20,827 bases of DNA from PALSA-243 sp036268375 (GTDB taxonomy: Bacteria > Acidobacteriota > Terriglobia > Bryobacterales > Bryobacteraceae), in the NCBI GenBank assembly GCA_036268375.1, contig DATAUH010000484.1:1-20827 (forward strand), read 5' to 3'. The notes under the pieces were generated by a model. The model saw nothing but the letters and a program-made list of their open reading frames with translations, searched no databases and was not told the DNA's origin. Shown in pieces: positions 1 through 6,520 of the stretch. Position 1 is the stretch's first letter. The number at the start of each line of letters is the position of its first letter. The position numbers and the translations under genes are program-made.

Positions 1-1211
1 CGCGCATCGGTTTTCCAGCCCACGACGCGAGTGACGAAATCGACCATCGCCATTGTAGTGGGCGCGATAATGCTTTCGAGCAACGGATCGTTGGTCCGCT
101 GTTCGGCCGCGAAGGGGAACGGGTCGAAGCTGGTGACATTCGAATCGTAGACGCTGCCGAGTTTGCCGCTCTCGCGGAACACTTCGCGCAAATATGCGCC
201 GATTTCGAGGCGGCCGCCGGAGCGCCGCACGAATTCCTCTTCAAGGCCCGTCATTTGGGTAACGCGCTTGATGATGCGTGCGGTGGCCTGCGCGTCGGAG
301 CGGCCCTTCAATAAGTCGGTGGCATATTCGCCGCGCGTGTAAGCGATCACTTGCGCCATCGCTTCGGGCGTCAGCTTGTGTTCACGCTCGAGAGCTGCGG
401 CCGAAATCGACGGTAGGGAGAGCATCCACGGCACAGGCGAAACGTCGCCATTTTCGTCGAGGACCGGATTGAGATACGGCGACACCAGTACCACGCCATT
501 CAACGCTACGCCGAGTTGAGTTTGCAGGTAATGCGTGATGCGCGGGCCGCGGTATCCGCCGTAGCTTTCGCCCACGAAATACTTGCGCGATGTCATACGG
601 CCGTTCTTCACCAGCCAGTCGTAGATGACGCGGGAAAGATAATGAATGTCGTTTTCGGTGGAGAAGAACTGCTTCTTAGTGTCCGCGGTGGAAACCAGAG
701 ACCGGCTATAACCAGTGCCGACGGGATCGATAAAAACAAGGTCGGTGAAATCGATCCACGTACCCGGGTTGTCGGTCAACTTCGCGGGGTCGGAGGGACT
801 GTCGCCTTCATCGCCGAATTTGACGCGCTTGGGGCCGATGGCGCCGAAGTTGAGGAATACAGAAGACGCACCGGGTCCGCCGTTGAGTGCGAACGTGACC
901 GGGCGATCCTGGCCGTCAATGACATACGAAGTGTAGACGACTTCGCCAATTTTCTTCGCCGCTTCGTCGTAGGCCGGGAGCTTGCCGACCGTGACGTTGT
1001 AATGCAATGCTTTGCCGTCAAGCTGCATGCTTTGGGCAACGTGCGCATCGGCGGGCAGCGGCGGCTCCTTATCGGATGCGGCATCTTTATTGTCCGCGGG
1101 CGGCGGCGTGGCAGGTTTCGATTCCTGCGCCCACGCGCCGGCGAGGCCGAATAAGGCCAGCATCAGCACTCCTGGTCCAGCAAGCGAGCGATTTACAAAA
1201 ATAGAACGCAT
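1..1211 (-). CDS. Serine carboxypeptidase, S10 family (3' end outside window)
   Basis: The minus strand is open from ATG 1211 to the window edge, giving 403 codons without a stop. The product is a secreted S10-type serine carboxypeptidase, which removes C-terminal residues from peptides. A signal peptide is visible (hydrophobic residues about 12-28, ending AWA-Q), followed by a Pro/Asp/Lys-rich linker to about residue 55. The family hallmarks are GGPGASS at residues 111-117 (oxyanion hole region) and GESYGGYRGP at 214-223, with Ser216 as the predicted nucleophile. The catalytic Asp and His should lie in the missing C-terminal part. No Shine-Dalgarno is seen before the ATG; a weak -10-like CAGAAT lies 6 nt upstream. 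The AI-2E family gene ends 75 bp upstream on the same strand. Bacterial members of this family are often secreted peptidases of unknown substrate. The family call is firm; the physiological role is not known. Confidence 0.93.
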   Translation of the reverse strand, partial: MRSIFVNRSLAGPGVLMLALFGLAGAWAQESKPATPPPADNKDAASDKEPPLPADAHVAQSMQLDGKALHYNVTVGKLPAYDEAAKKIGEVVYTSYVIDGQDRPVTFALNGGPGASSVFLNFGAIGPKRVKFGDEGDSPSDPAKLTDNPGTWIDFTDLVFIDPVGTGYSRSLVSTADTKKQFFSTENDIHYLSRVIYDWLVKNGRMTSRKYFVGESYGGYRGPRITHYLQTQLGVALNGVVLVSPYLNPVLDENGDVSPVPWMLSLPSISAAALEREHKLTPEAMAQVIAYTRGEYATDLLKGRSDAQATARIIKRVTQMTGLEEEFVRRSGGRLEIGAYLREVFRESGKLGSVYDSNVTSFDPFPFAAEQRTNDPLLESIIAPTTMAMVDFVTRVVGWKTDA

Positions 1212-1286
1212 AGTTCAATTCTGACGCGACAAGCGCGTTTCCGATAGCGGACCAGAGCGAGTTTAAGTTTGCTACGGAACAACGTG

Positions 1287-2483
1287 CTAATCGCCGAGGA
1301 ATTTCCCGATGGGCCGGAGATCGCGCACGTTGTCACACACCGCCTTCAACGCTGCCGTAATCGGAATCGCGAGCAGCAGCCCGGGAGCATCCCACAGAAA
1401 GCCCCAGAGCATAAGCGAGAAGGTGACCACGAGAGGATTCAGGTGCACCCGCGAACCCACGAGTTTGGGATAAAACAGATTGAGCGCAATCAGGTGCAAA
1501 ATCGCCACGCCTACTACCACCAAAACGTAGATCGAAACTTTGTTGATCGCCACCGCGGCAAACAGCGGCGGAACCATCGCCAGCGGCAGGCCCACGTAAG
1601 GCGCGAGACTCAAAAAGCCGCTGAGCGGCCCCACAAGCAGCGGATAAGAGAGGCCCATTTGCCAAAACAGCAGCGAACTGAGCAGAGCCATCAGCAATCC
1701 GAGAATAAAGTTGCCGACCACGAAGGCGCGCACCATGTCCGCAATTCCGGCGAGGCTGCGCGCCGCCACCAGGCGATCCTCCCCGTGAAAGAATTGCAGG
1801 AACGTCCGGTTCAAATGGTCGCGCCAACTCAGCATGAAATAGACCAGAAACGGAATAAACGAACCCATCAGGAAGACTTGGTAGAAATCCTTCAACCTGG
1901 CTTTGACATATTCGCCGACGGGCGTCGTCTCCTCATGAATGCGAACCTCGGGAATTGTGCCCGGGGGAGGCGCGATGACGATGGATGGCTGCTGTATTTG
2001 CGCAGACCTGCGTTTGGCTGTCTTCGCGGCAAGTTGGCGCTGCAAGTCGGCCTGCTTCTGCGCCTCTTCTTCGCGCTGGCGCGCGGGTACAACCATGCGG
2101 TAGGTCTGGTCCTCCAGGCCCTGTATCTTCGTCTGGATGCCGTCCACCATTGTGCCGATGCGCTCGCCGTACTTAGGCAGTTCCGAGTAAATGGCGGCGA
2201 TTTGCGTGTACGCCGCCATGCCGATCACGTATAGACACAGCAGTGCAATGGCGCACACCAGAAAACTCGCGAGCGGGCGCGGCAGGCGGATGCGCATAAG
2301 CAGAGCCACGAAAGGTTCCAGGATGAAAGCGATGACGATGGCGATGATCGCGGTGACAAAGAAGATCCGGCCGAAATAAAGAATAGCGATGACGGCGCCG
2401 ATCGCGAGGATCGGCATAGCAAGGTGTCGCGCCTCCTGGACTGCCTGAGAAGTGCTGGTTACGGATCTGGTGATGAGCGCCAC
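1287..2483 (-). CDS. AI-2E family transporter (PerM/YdiK-like, DUF20)
   Basis: This 398-residue polytopic membrane protein starts at a GTG. A purine-rich AGGGG lies 12 nt upstream of the start. Two hydrophobic segments at about residues 22-62 and one at about 72-92 precede a long soluble stretch (about 95-205), rich in Gln/Lys/Arg with a Pro-rich patch. About five further hydrophobic segments fill the C-terminal half. That pattern, with the conserved PF.VYFML, LAPYVG and NPLVV-type motifs, matches the AI-2E transporter/PerM family. The family name comes from TqsA, but many members export or exchange other solutes (some are Na+/H+ antiporters), so autoinducer transport should not be assumed. 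The gene is divergent from ruvX and lies upstream of the S10 peptidase gene on the same strand; a 75-bp gap without a clear terminator leaves co-transcription possible. Confidence 0.9.
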   Translation of the reverse strand: MALITRSVTSTSQAVQEARHLAMPILAIGAVIAILYFGRIFFVTAIIAIVIAFILEPFVALLMRIRLPRPLASFLVCAIALLCLYVIGMAAYTQIAAIYSELPKYGERIGTMVDGIQTKIQGLEDQTYRMVVPARQREEEAQKQADLQRQLAAKTAKRRSAQIQQPSIVIAPPPGTIPEVRIHEETTPVGEYVKARLKDFYQVFLMGSFIPFLVYFMLSWRDHLNRTFLQFFHGEDRLVAARSLAGIADMVRAFVVGNFILGLLMALLSSLLFWQMGLSYPLLVGPLSGFLSLAPYVGLPLAMVPPLFAAVAINKVSIYVLVVVGVAILHLIALNLFYPKLVGSRVHLNPLVVTFSLMLWGFLWDAPGLLLAIPITAALKAVCDNVRDLRPIGKFLGD

Positions 2484-2564
2484 CGCCGGTCAAAACCCCT
2501 GTTCGACTCTAACATGTCCCTGTAATTGCGTCCGTCATTCGGCTCTCCTTCCGCGATCGACGTC

Positions 2565-2570
2565 TATAAT
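2565..2570 (+). promoter_or_regulatory. Consensus -10 hexamer (TATAAT) just before ruvX
   Basis: A perfect TATAAT lies 9 nt before the TTG codon at 2580. No good -35 hexamer is seen at 16-18 bp spacing. If it is a promoter, transcription would begin at about 2577-2580, at or next to the TTG. The ruvX-mltG operon would then be leaderless or nearly so. This also argues against an upstream TTG at 2526 as the ruvX start. Confidence 0.45.
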
Positions 2571-2579
2571 ATAGGTGAG

Positions 2580-3002
2580 TTGACGCCTGCGAAAACCCGC
2601 ATTCTAGCCCTCGATCTTGGCAAGAGACGCATTGGATTAGCGATCAGCGACCCATTGAGAATCACCGCGCAAGGTTTGCCGAATATTCAGCGAACTAATA
2701 AACGCGCGGACCTTGCCGCGCTGGAGGCGCTGGTGCGGGAGCGCGAAGTGGGGCTGTTTTTGATGGGTAACCCGATTAATATGGGCGGCAAAGAAGGCCG
2801 TCAATCGGGCTGGGTGCGCGAATTTGCAGCCGCGCTCGAAGCGCACACGCGCCTGCCGGTGCAGCTTTGGGATGAGCGGCTGACCTCCGTGGAGGCGGGC
2901 CGGGTGCTGCGCGCGAGCGGCATCAGCATTGCGAAACGCGCGGCCGCCGTTGACAAGCTTTCGGCCGTCATCTTGCTACAAAGTTATCTCGATTCGTTAT
3001 GA
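2580..3002 (+). CDS. ruvX: RuvX/YqgF family putative pre-16S rRNA nuclease / Holliday junction resolvase-like
   Basis: RNase H-like fold nuclease of the YqgF family, implicated in maturation of the 16S rRNA 5' end and formerly annotated as a Holliday junction resolvase. Seen: the N-terminal ILALDLGKRRIG strand with the first catalytic Asp (residue 12), the central FLMGNP...G strand, DERLTSVEA (second acidic site), and the C-terminal VDKLSAVILLQSYLD with the last Asp. From TTG 2580 the protein has 140 residues, normal for the family. The frame stays open upstream to TTG 2526, but those extra 18 residues do not look like the family and would lie upstream of the TATAAT element. No ATG or GTG start is available, so the start is uncertain. 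The stop overlaps the mltG start (ATGA), implying translational coupling. Confidence 0.88.
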   Translation: MTPAKTRILALDLGKRRIGLAISDPLRITAQGLPNIQRTNKRADLAALEALVREREVGLFLMGNPINMGGKEGRQSGWVREFAAALEAHTRLPVQLWDERLTSVEAGRVLRASGISIAKRAAAVDKLSAVILLQSYLDSL

Positions 3003-3997
3003 AGTTACTGCGCCGTTTGGGTTGCCTGGTGCTGCTGCTCGCGATTGGTGCGGGCTTTGCGGCTTATCGTCTCTTTTCGCCATATCAAGGCTTTCAAAAC
3101 GAAACGTTTGTGGAATTTCCGCGCGGTACATCCAGTTCCGACATTGCGGCGCGCCTTACAGCCGTGGGCGTGGTACGCAGCCGTTGGGATTTTCTGCTGG
3201 CGCGCGCGGCGCATCCAGGCCGCGTGCTGCAAGCCGGCGAATATCGGTTCAATAAAGCCGATTCACCTTACGATGTCTTTGACCGGATCGCGCGCGGCGA
3301 CGTTTTTTATTACACGCTGACAGTGCCCGAAGGGCAAAATATGTTCGATATTGCGCAAACCGCGGCGAGCCTGGGACTATTCACGGCCGACCAGTTTCTG
3401 GCAGCCGCGCGCAACCCGGCGGCGGTGCGGGATATGGATGCGCAAGCGCCTTCGCTCGAAGGTTACCTATTCCCGAATACTTACAAACTTAGCCGGCACA
3501 CTTCGCCCGAAGCTTTGTGCCGTTTGATGGTGAGTAAGTTCGCCGAAGTGTGGCGCGAAATTGCGCCCAAGGAGACCACGGGCGCAAGCGTCCACAATGT
3601 AGTTACCCTCGCTTCGTTAGTGGAGCGTGAAGCCAGGTTGAAGGCCGAACGGCCGCTGATTGCGGCCGTGTTCACGAATCGGCTGCGTATCGGGATGAAG
3701 CTGGACTGCGATCCGACCACGATTTACGCGGCGCTGCTGGACCATCGCTACCGCGGAACCATATACCGCTCCGATCTGGAGAGCGAAAGTGCGTACAACA
3801 CCTACCGTCACGCGGGACTGCCGCCGGGCCCGATCGCCAATCCTGGAATCGACTCGCTCCGAGCCGCAGCGGCGCCGGCGCAATCGGATGCGTTGTACTT
3901 TGTGGCCAAGCCGGACCATTCCGGCGCGCACGAATTTTCCAACAATTTGAACTCGCACAACGCGGCCACGGAGCGGTATCGCCGGAGCCAGCGATGA
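2999..3997 (+). CDS. mltG: Endolytic murein transglycosylase MltG (YceG-like)
   Basis: Inner-membrane lytic transglycosylase that cleaves nascent glycan strands and so helps terminate peptidoglycan chains. The 332-residue protein has one N-terminal membrane anchor (about residues 8-24) and a LysM-like region (about 35-108). The YceG catalytic domain follows from VPEGQNMFDIA (109-119) on. LEGYLFPNTY (153-162) and LASLVEREA (204-212) are diagnostic; Glu209 corresponds to the catalytic Glu of Escherichia coli MltG. Further family motifs are TNRL, LDCDPT, YNTY, GLPPGPIANPG and the C-terminal H.FS..L..HN. Length is normal. The gene overlaps ruvX by ATGA at its start and the next gene by ATGA at its end, so the three form one translationally coupled operon. 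RuvX and MltG are neighbours in many bacteria, which supports both calls. Confidence 0.96.
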   Translation: MKLLRRLGCLVLLLAIGAGFAAYRLFSPYQGFQNETFVEFPRGTSSSDIAARLTAVGVVRSRWDFLLARAAHPGRVLQAGEYRFNKADSPYDVFDRIARGDVFYYTLTVPEGQNMFDIAQTAASLGLFTADQFLAAARNPAAVRDMDAQAPSLEGYLFPNTYKLSRHTSPEALCRLMVSKFAEVWREIAPKETTGASVHNVVTLASLVEREARLKAERPLIAAVFTNRLRIGMKLDCDPTTIYAALLDHRYRGTIYRSDLESESAYNTYRHAGLPPGPIANPGIDSLRAAAAPAQSDALYFVAKPDHSGAHEFSNNLNSHNAATERYRRSQR

Positions 3998-4491
3998 AAC
4001 CCGAAGAAGAAAGCGCCGGGGGCAAACCCGCCTCCATCAAACAATCAGTCCGAGATTACCTGGAGCGTGAAAAGCCGGAGGCGATCACAGAGGCCGTGTG
4101 GCACGACCTTTTGCTGCGCTTTGCGCCTGTTTCCGAAAGTTACCTGCGTGACTTACTGCGCCAGACAGGCCTGCCATTCCACCAACCCTACGCCGGAGTA
4201 AGACAGCACGATTTTGCCGAATTGGAAAACTCACTGCGGGAGTTACTCGCGACTTATGAGGAGGCGCAGTCCACCGGCTCGCGCGACCGCGCGCGTTACT
4301 GCCGACGGCAAGTGATCGCAGCCAAAGACCGCGCCAAGTTTTTAGCTGCAAACCCGGGAACTCCGCCGCCGAAACGAGCCGATAAAGAGGAGATGGCCCA
4401 ATGGATGTTGGTATGGTTAGAGAACCCGGAGGTCTTTCCAGCATGGGTTGACGCGCGCAAACGTGCGCGAGAGGACGATTTCGGAAAATAG
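3994..4491 (+). CDS. Conserved-looking hypothetical protein coupled to mltG
   Basis: Encodes a soluble, highly charged protein of 165 residues with no signal peptide, membrane segment or recognised motif. It is mostly helical in appearance. A low-complexity start is followed by a region rich in Leu/Arg/Glu: SVRDYLEREK, then LLLRFAPVSESYLRDLLRQTG. A central helix ends in a basic stretch SRDRARYCRRQVIAAKDRAKF, followed by a proline-rich turn and a C-terminal Trp-rich segment (MAQWMLVWLENPEVFPAWVDARK). Its ATG overlaps the mltG stop (ATGA), which is strong evidence that it is a real gene translated with ruvX and mltG. The pattern of repeated basic and Leu residues would suit a nucleic-acid- or protein-binding helical protein, but this is only a guess. 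I do not recognise the family. Confidence 0.85.
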   Translation: MKPEEESAGGKPASIKQSVRDYLEREKPEAITEAVWHDLLLRFAPVSESYLRDLLRQTGLPFHQPYAGVRQHDFAELENSLRELLATYEEAQSTGSRDRARYCRRQVIAAKDRAKFLAANPGTPPPKRADKEEMAQWMLVWLENPEVFPAWVDARKRAREDDFGK

Positions 4492-4513
4492 TCTCCCAAC
4501 TAAGTAGATTGAT

Positions 4514-4530
4514 TTGGCCGTGTTCTTGCT
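4514..4530 (+). promoter_or_regulatory. Candidate sigma-54 promoter (-24/-12) before the small CxxC gene
   Basis: TTGGC at 4514-4518 and TTGCT at 4526-4530 place GG (4516-4517) and GC (4528-4529) exactly 10 nt apart, as the -24/-12 elements of RpoN promoters require. The bases between the two blocks do not match the secondary consensus positions. Transcription would start about 11-13 nt after the GC, at about 4540-4542, just before the ATG at 4546. Sigma-54 promoters need an enhancer-binding ATPase; no activator site can be recognised here. Confidence 0.5.
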
Positions 4531-4545
4531 AGGCTAACTCAAGAG

Positions 4546-4788
4546 ATGGACACCGCTTGCCCGGATTGCAAACGGCTTTTCGAAGCGGCCCGCGAAGCGA
4601 TTCAGGCGCACATACGGGCCGAGGGGAATTGGAAGGTCTCCTCACTGCGGCGGGACGAAGCGTCTAAAGTTCAGCAACTGCGTGCGCTGCACGACACAGC
4701 CGCTGTCGCTCGGCAGGATGCGCTGGTGGCATATCGGGCCCACGCAGCAACGCACGAGTCTGCACAGGAAGCGGGGGTTACCGCGTAA
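4546..4788 (+). CDS. Small CxxC-starting helical hypothetical protein
   Basis: An 80-residue cytosolic protein beginning with a CPDC motif (Cys5 and Cys8). The rest is an Ala/Arg/Glu-rich, probably helical-hairpin stretch with regularly placed His residues (about 37-residue spacing; terminal RAHAATH). The CxxC plus His pattern could bind a metal or form a redox pair, but no enzyme motif is present. The architecture recalls short CxxC helical proteins that I remember as common in Acidobacteria; this is recall, not a search result. A good sigma-54 -24/-12 element ends 15 nt before the ATG. Only a weak purine run (AAGAG) precedes the ATG. It is convergent with the next gene and their stop codons are 2 bp apart. 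Function unknown. Confidence 0.7.
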   Translation: MDTACPDCKRLFEAAREAIQAHIRAEGNWKVSSLRRDEASKVQQLRALHDTAAVARQDALVAYRAHAATHESAQEAGVTA

Positions 4789-4790
4789 GT

Positions 4791-6017
4791 TCATTTCAGG
4801 CGAAAACGCAAGAACAAGCTCATGCTCCAGGGGCGATCGCCGTAAAATGGTTTGATGGATTCGGGCAGCGAATAAGTGGTCGCGTTGACGCCAATCCCAG
4901 TCTCAATTCCCGAGGCAATGTTCAAGTCGCGAGTATAACCCGCCGTATAAGCGCCGATGCGGTAAATATTGCCGCTGGAGAACAATTCGTCCTTATCCAC
5001 TAACTCCCACCGCGCAGTAAGAAAGTTACGTGAGCGTATGGGAACCACGGTCTCTGCCAAATACGAGTTCAGGTTGTGCTGAGTGAATGTGTCGTGGTCA
5101 CGGCCCCAGATGAGGCTGGTGCTGGAGCCTCCTCGGGAGTAGTGAATGGAAGCGGTGGCGCGAACCACATCGCCTGGCGATTGACGCTCGGGCTTCGTCA
5201 AACGTCCCGCGGATACCTGCGCCATCCAGTGACGCGACGGGTACACGGAAGCGCGGGCGGAATAGGAGTTCATCGTTCCCCAACCCACTGTCCAACGATT
5301 TTCCCCGGGCTCCGTACCGTAAAAGCTGCTGACTTCCAGCCGGAACCAATCGCGTTTGAAGGCGATTTCCGCCACGTTGTAAGCAATGTGCGTGGAATCC
5401 TGCCAATGGTGCCCCAGAGTGGCTTGCGGCAGTTCGGCAGCGGAGGGGCGATGCGGAAAAGCCTGCGGGCCTAGCGCCGGATCGCCCACGGGCGCATAGT
5501 AGAAATCGACCAGCGCGCGCTTGCCGACCGGGTGAGCGTAGTGGAATCCCGCGCCCATCAGAAAATTGTGCGGGTGCTGCTCATCCACCAGCGGCCTCCC
5601 ATATGCGGTCTCGCCAGTTTGAAAAAGTTCCGGATAGCTGCGACGCGTCACAGTGGCAGGCTCCGCGCTAAGCATCAACTGAAACATGAAAGCGCCGCCC
5701 CACAGCTCGTGTGTAGCTTCGCCCATAGCCCAGTTCGTTGAATACACTTTGTCCGTGCCGCGCGGGCCGGACTGCTGCGTTTCCACAACGAAGGCCTCTC
5801 CCATGAACATGAGGCTCCACGAACCCGCATCGCGCATCAGCATCGACATCGACGCTGCGGCGGGCGAAGTACTTTCGCCGGAACCGAGACTCATCAGGTA
5901 AGACCGGGCGCTATTTGACTGAGCGGAAGCCGCCGTCAAAAACAGACTGCACAACAAATGTTTGCGCCATCGCCGCGACAAAGCACGGCGCGCGCCGTTC
6001 GGTGAAATCTTAGACAC
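4791..6017 (-). CDS. Outer-membrane beta-barrel protein, possible copper-associated family
   Basis: The 408-residue product starts at GTG 6017, preceded by AAGGGG with 5-nt spacing, a strong Shine-Dalgarno that fixes the start. A basic N terminus and hydrophobic core ending TAASA-Q form a signal peptide. The mature protein has alternating aromatic/polar strands and ends SLFLRFRLK, as expected for a beta-barrel. Two conserved-looking blocks stand out: DEQHPHNF (145-152) and GHHWQDSTHI (202-211), joined by a Gly/Pro-rich segment with FPHRPSA. From memory, a family with the DRQHPHD/HHWLDSTHI signature occurs near copper resistance genes in Gram-negative bacteria. The His clusters and the Cys/His-rich exported peptide encoded 46 bp upstream on the same strand fit metal handling. 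Copper specificity is inference; the barrel call is firmer. Confidence 0.78.
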   Translation of the reverse strand: MSKISPNGARRALSRRWRKHLLCSLFLTAASAQSNSARSYLMSLGSGESTSPAAASMSMLMRDAGSWSLMFMGEAFVVETQQSGPRGTDKVYSTNWAMGEATHELWGGAFMFQLMLSAEPATVTRRSYPELFQTGETAYGRPLVDEQHPHNFLMGAGFHYAHPVGKRALVDFYYAPVGDPALGPQAFPHRPSAAELPQATLGHHWQDSTHIAYNVAEIAFKRDWFRLEVSSFYGTEPGENRWTVGWGTMNSYSARASVYPSRHWMAQVSAGRLTKPERQSPGDVVRATASIHYSRGGSSTSLIWGRDHDTFTQHNLNSYLAETVVPIRSRNFLTARWELVDKDELFSSGNIYRIGAYTAGYTRDLNIASGIETGIGVNATTYSLPESIKPFYGDRPWSMSLFLRFRLK

Positions 6018-6063
6018 ACTTTCCCCTTGGTTTTAATTGAGTACGCGAGCCGAGGGGAGCGGC

Positions 6064-6402
6064 CTAAATTCGCAGGGGTACGGGCGAGCGCGGAGCCAAC
6101 CGCAGCCGCGCGTCAGGGTCGGAGGTTGCCGCGCGCCGGCGCACCGGCAGAGGAGCAGCAGGCGTCGGCAGCCCGTTGATCAGCAACGCCGGGGCATGCG
6201 CAACAGGCGCCGCATAATCGAGCGACGCGAGTTGCGCGCACGAATGAGCCGCCTGCTTGTGATGGTGCTGATGGCACGGCGGCGTGCCCGCCTGATCGAT
6301 CTCCGACTGGCAATGCGCGAGCGAACACTGCGCGAGGCACTGCGCATTCGCGAACGCCAGCGCCACGCCTAACAGAGCGGCGAGTTTGAGCCAGAAGCTC
6401 AC
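6064..6402 (-). CDS. Exported Cys/His-rich small protein, putative metal-binding
   Basis: From GTG 6402 this encodes 112 residues. Residues 4-20 form a signal peptide with a likely cut after FANA. The mature N terminus is crowded with metal ligands: Cys22, Cys26, His30, Cys31, then PPCHQHHHKQAAHSC (Cys43, His44, His46-48, His53, Cys55). The remaining part is Ala/Pro/Arg-rich and low in complexity. Such a layout fits a periplasmic copper or zinc buffer. The frame remains open to 6567, but that extension would invade the divergent oxalate decarboxylase gene and lacks a signal peptide at its N terminus, so GTG 6402 is preferred. A GATAAT lies 6 nt before this GTG. The beta-barrel gene follows 46 bp downstream on the same strand, likely one operon. 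Confidence 0.68.
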   Translation of the reverse strand: MSFWLKLAALLGVALAFANAQCLAQCSLAHCQSEIDQAGTPPCHQHHHKQAAHSCAQLASLDYAAPVAHAPALLINGLPTPAAPLPVRRRAATSDPDARLRLAPRSPVPLRI

Positions 6403-6408
6403 GCCGCT

Positions 6409-6414
6409 ATTATC
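6409..6414 (-). promoter_or_regulatory. Extended -10-like element (TGC-GATAAT) before the Cys/His-rich gene
   Basis: Reading the minus strand, TGCGATAAT ends 6 nt before the GTG start. The TG one base upstream gives an extended -10 form. No convincing -35 box is seen. Its closeness to the GTG would make the transcript leaderless. It sits in the 118-bp divergent spacer before the oxalate decarboxylase gene. Confidence 0.35.
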
Positions 6415-6520
6415 GCAGGGATTGCGCTTTGCTGCGACAAATCGCTGACGTGAAAATGCGCACGCCAAGAGCGTCACTTCACCGGCATTGCGCCTGCAAT
6501 TGCAAGTCGGGCTAGACGCT

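Noticed and set aside
1269..2234. 321-codon plus-strand open frame opposite the AI-2E family gene
   Set aside because: It is antisense to a well-supported membrane protein; its His/Gln/Arg-rich translation is an artefact of reversed hydrophobic codons.
2526..2579. ruvX starting at TTG 2526
   Set aside because: The added 18 residues are not family-like and would lie upstream of the TATAAT element; TTG 2580 gives a normal length.
4099..4115. Sigma-54-like TGGCACG...TTGCT inside the 165-residue gene
   Set aside because: GG and GC are 11 nt apart instead of 10, and it lies within coding sequence with no gene start just downstream.
6482..6498. Possible sigma-54 site before oxdC (GG at 6484, GC at 6496)
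   Set aside because: The 10-nt spacing is right, but the flanking bases (CCGGC, CTGCA) match the consensus poorly; in GC-rich DNA this is expected by chance.
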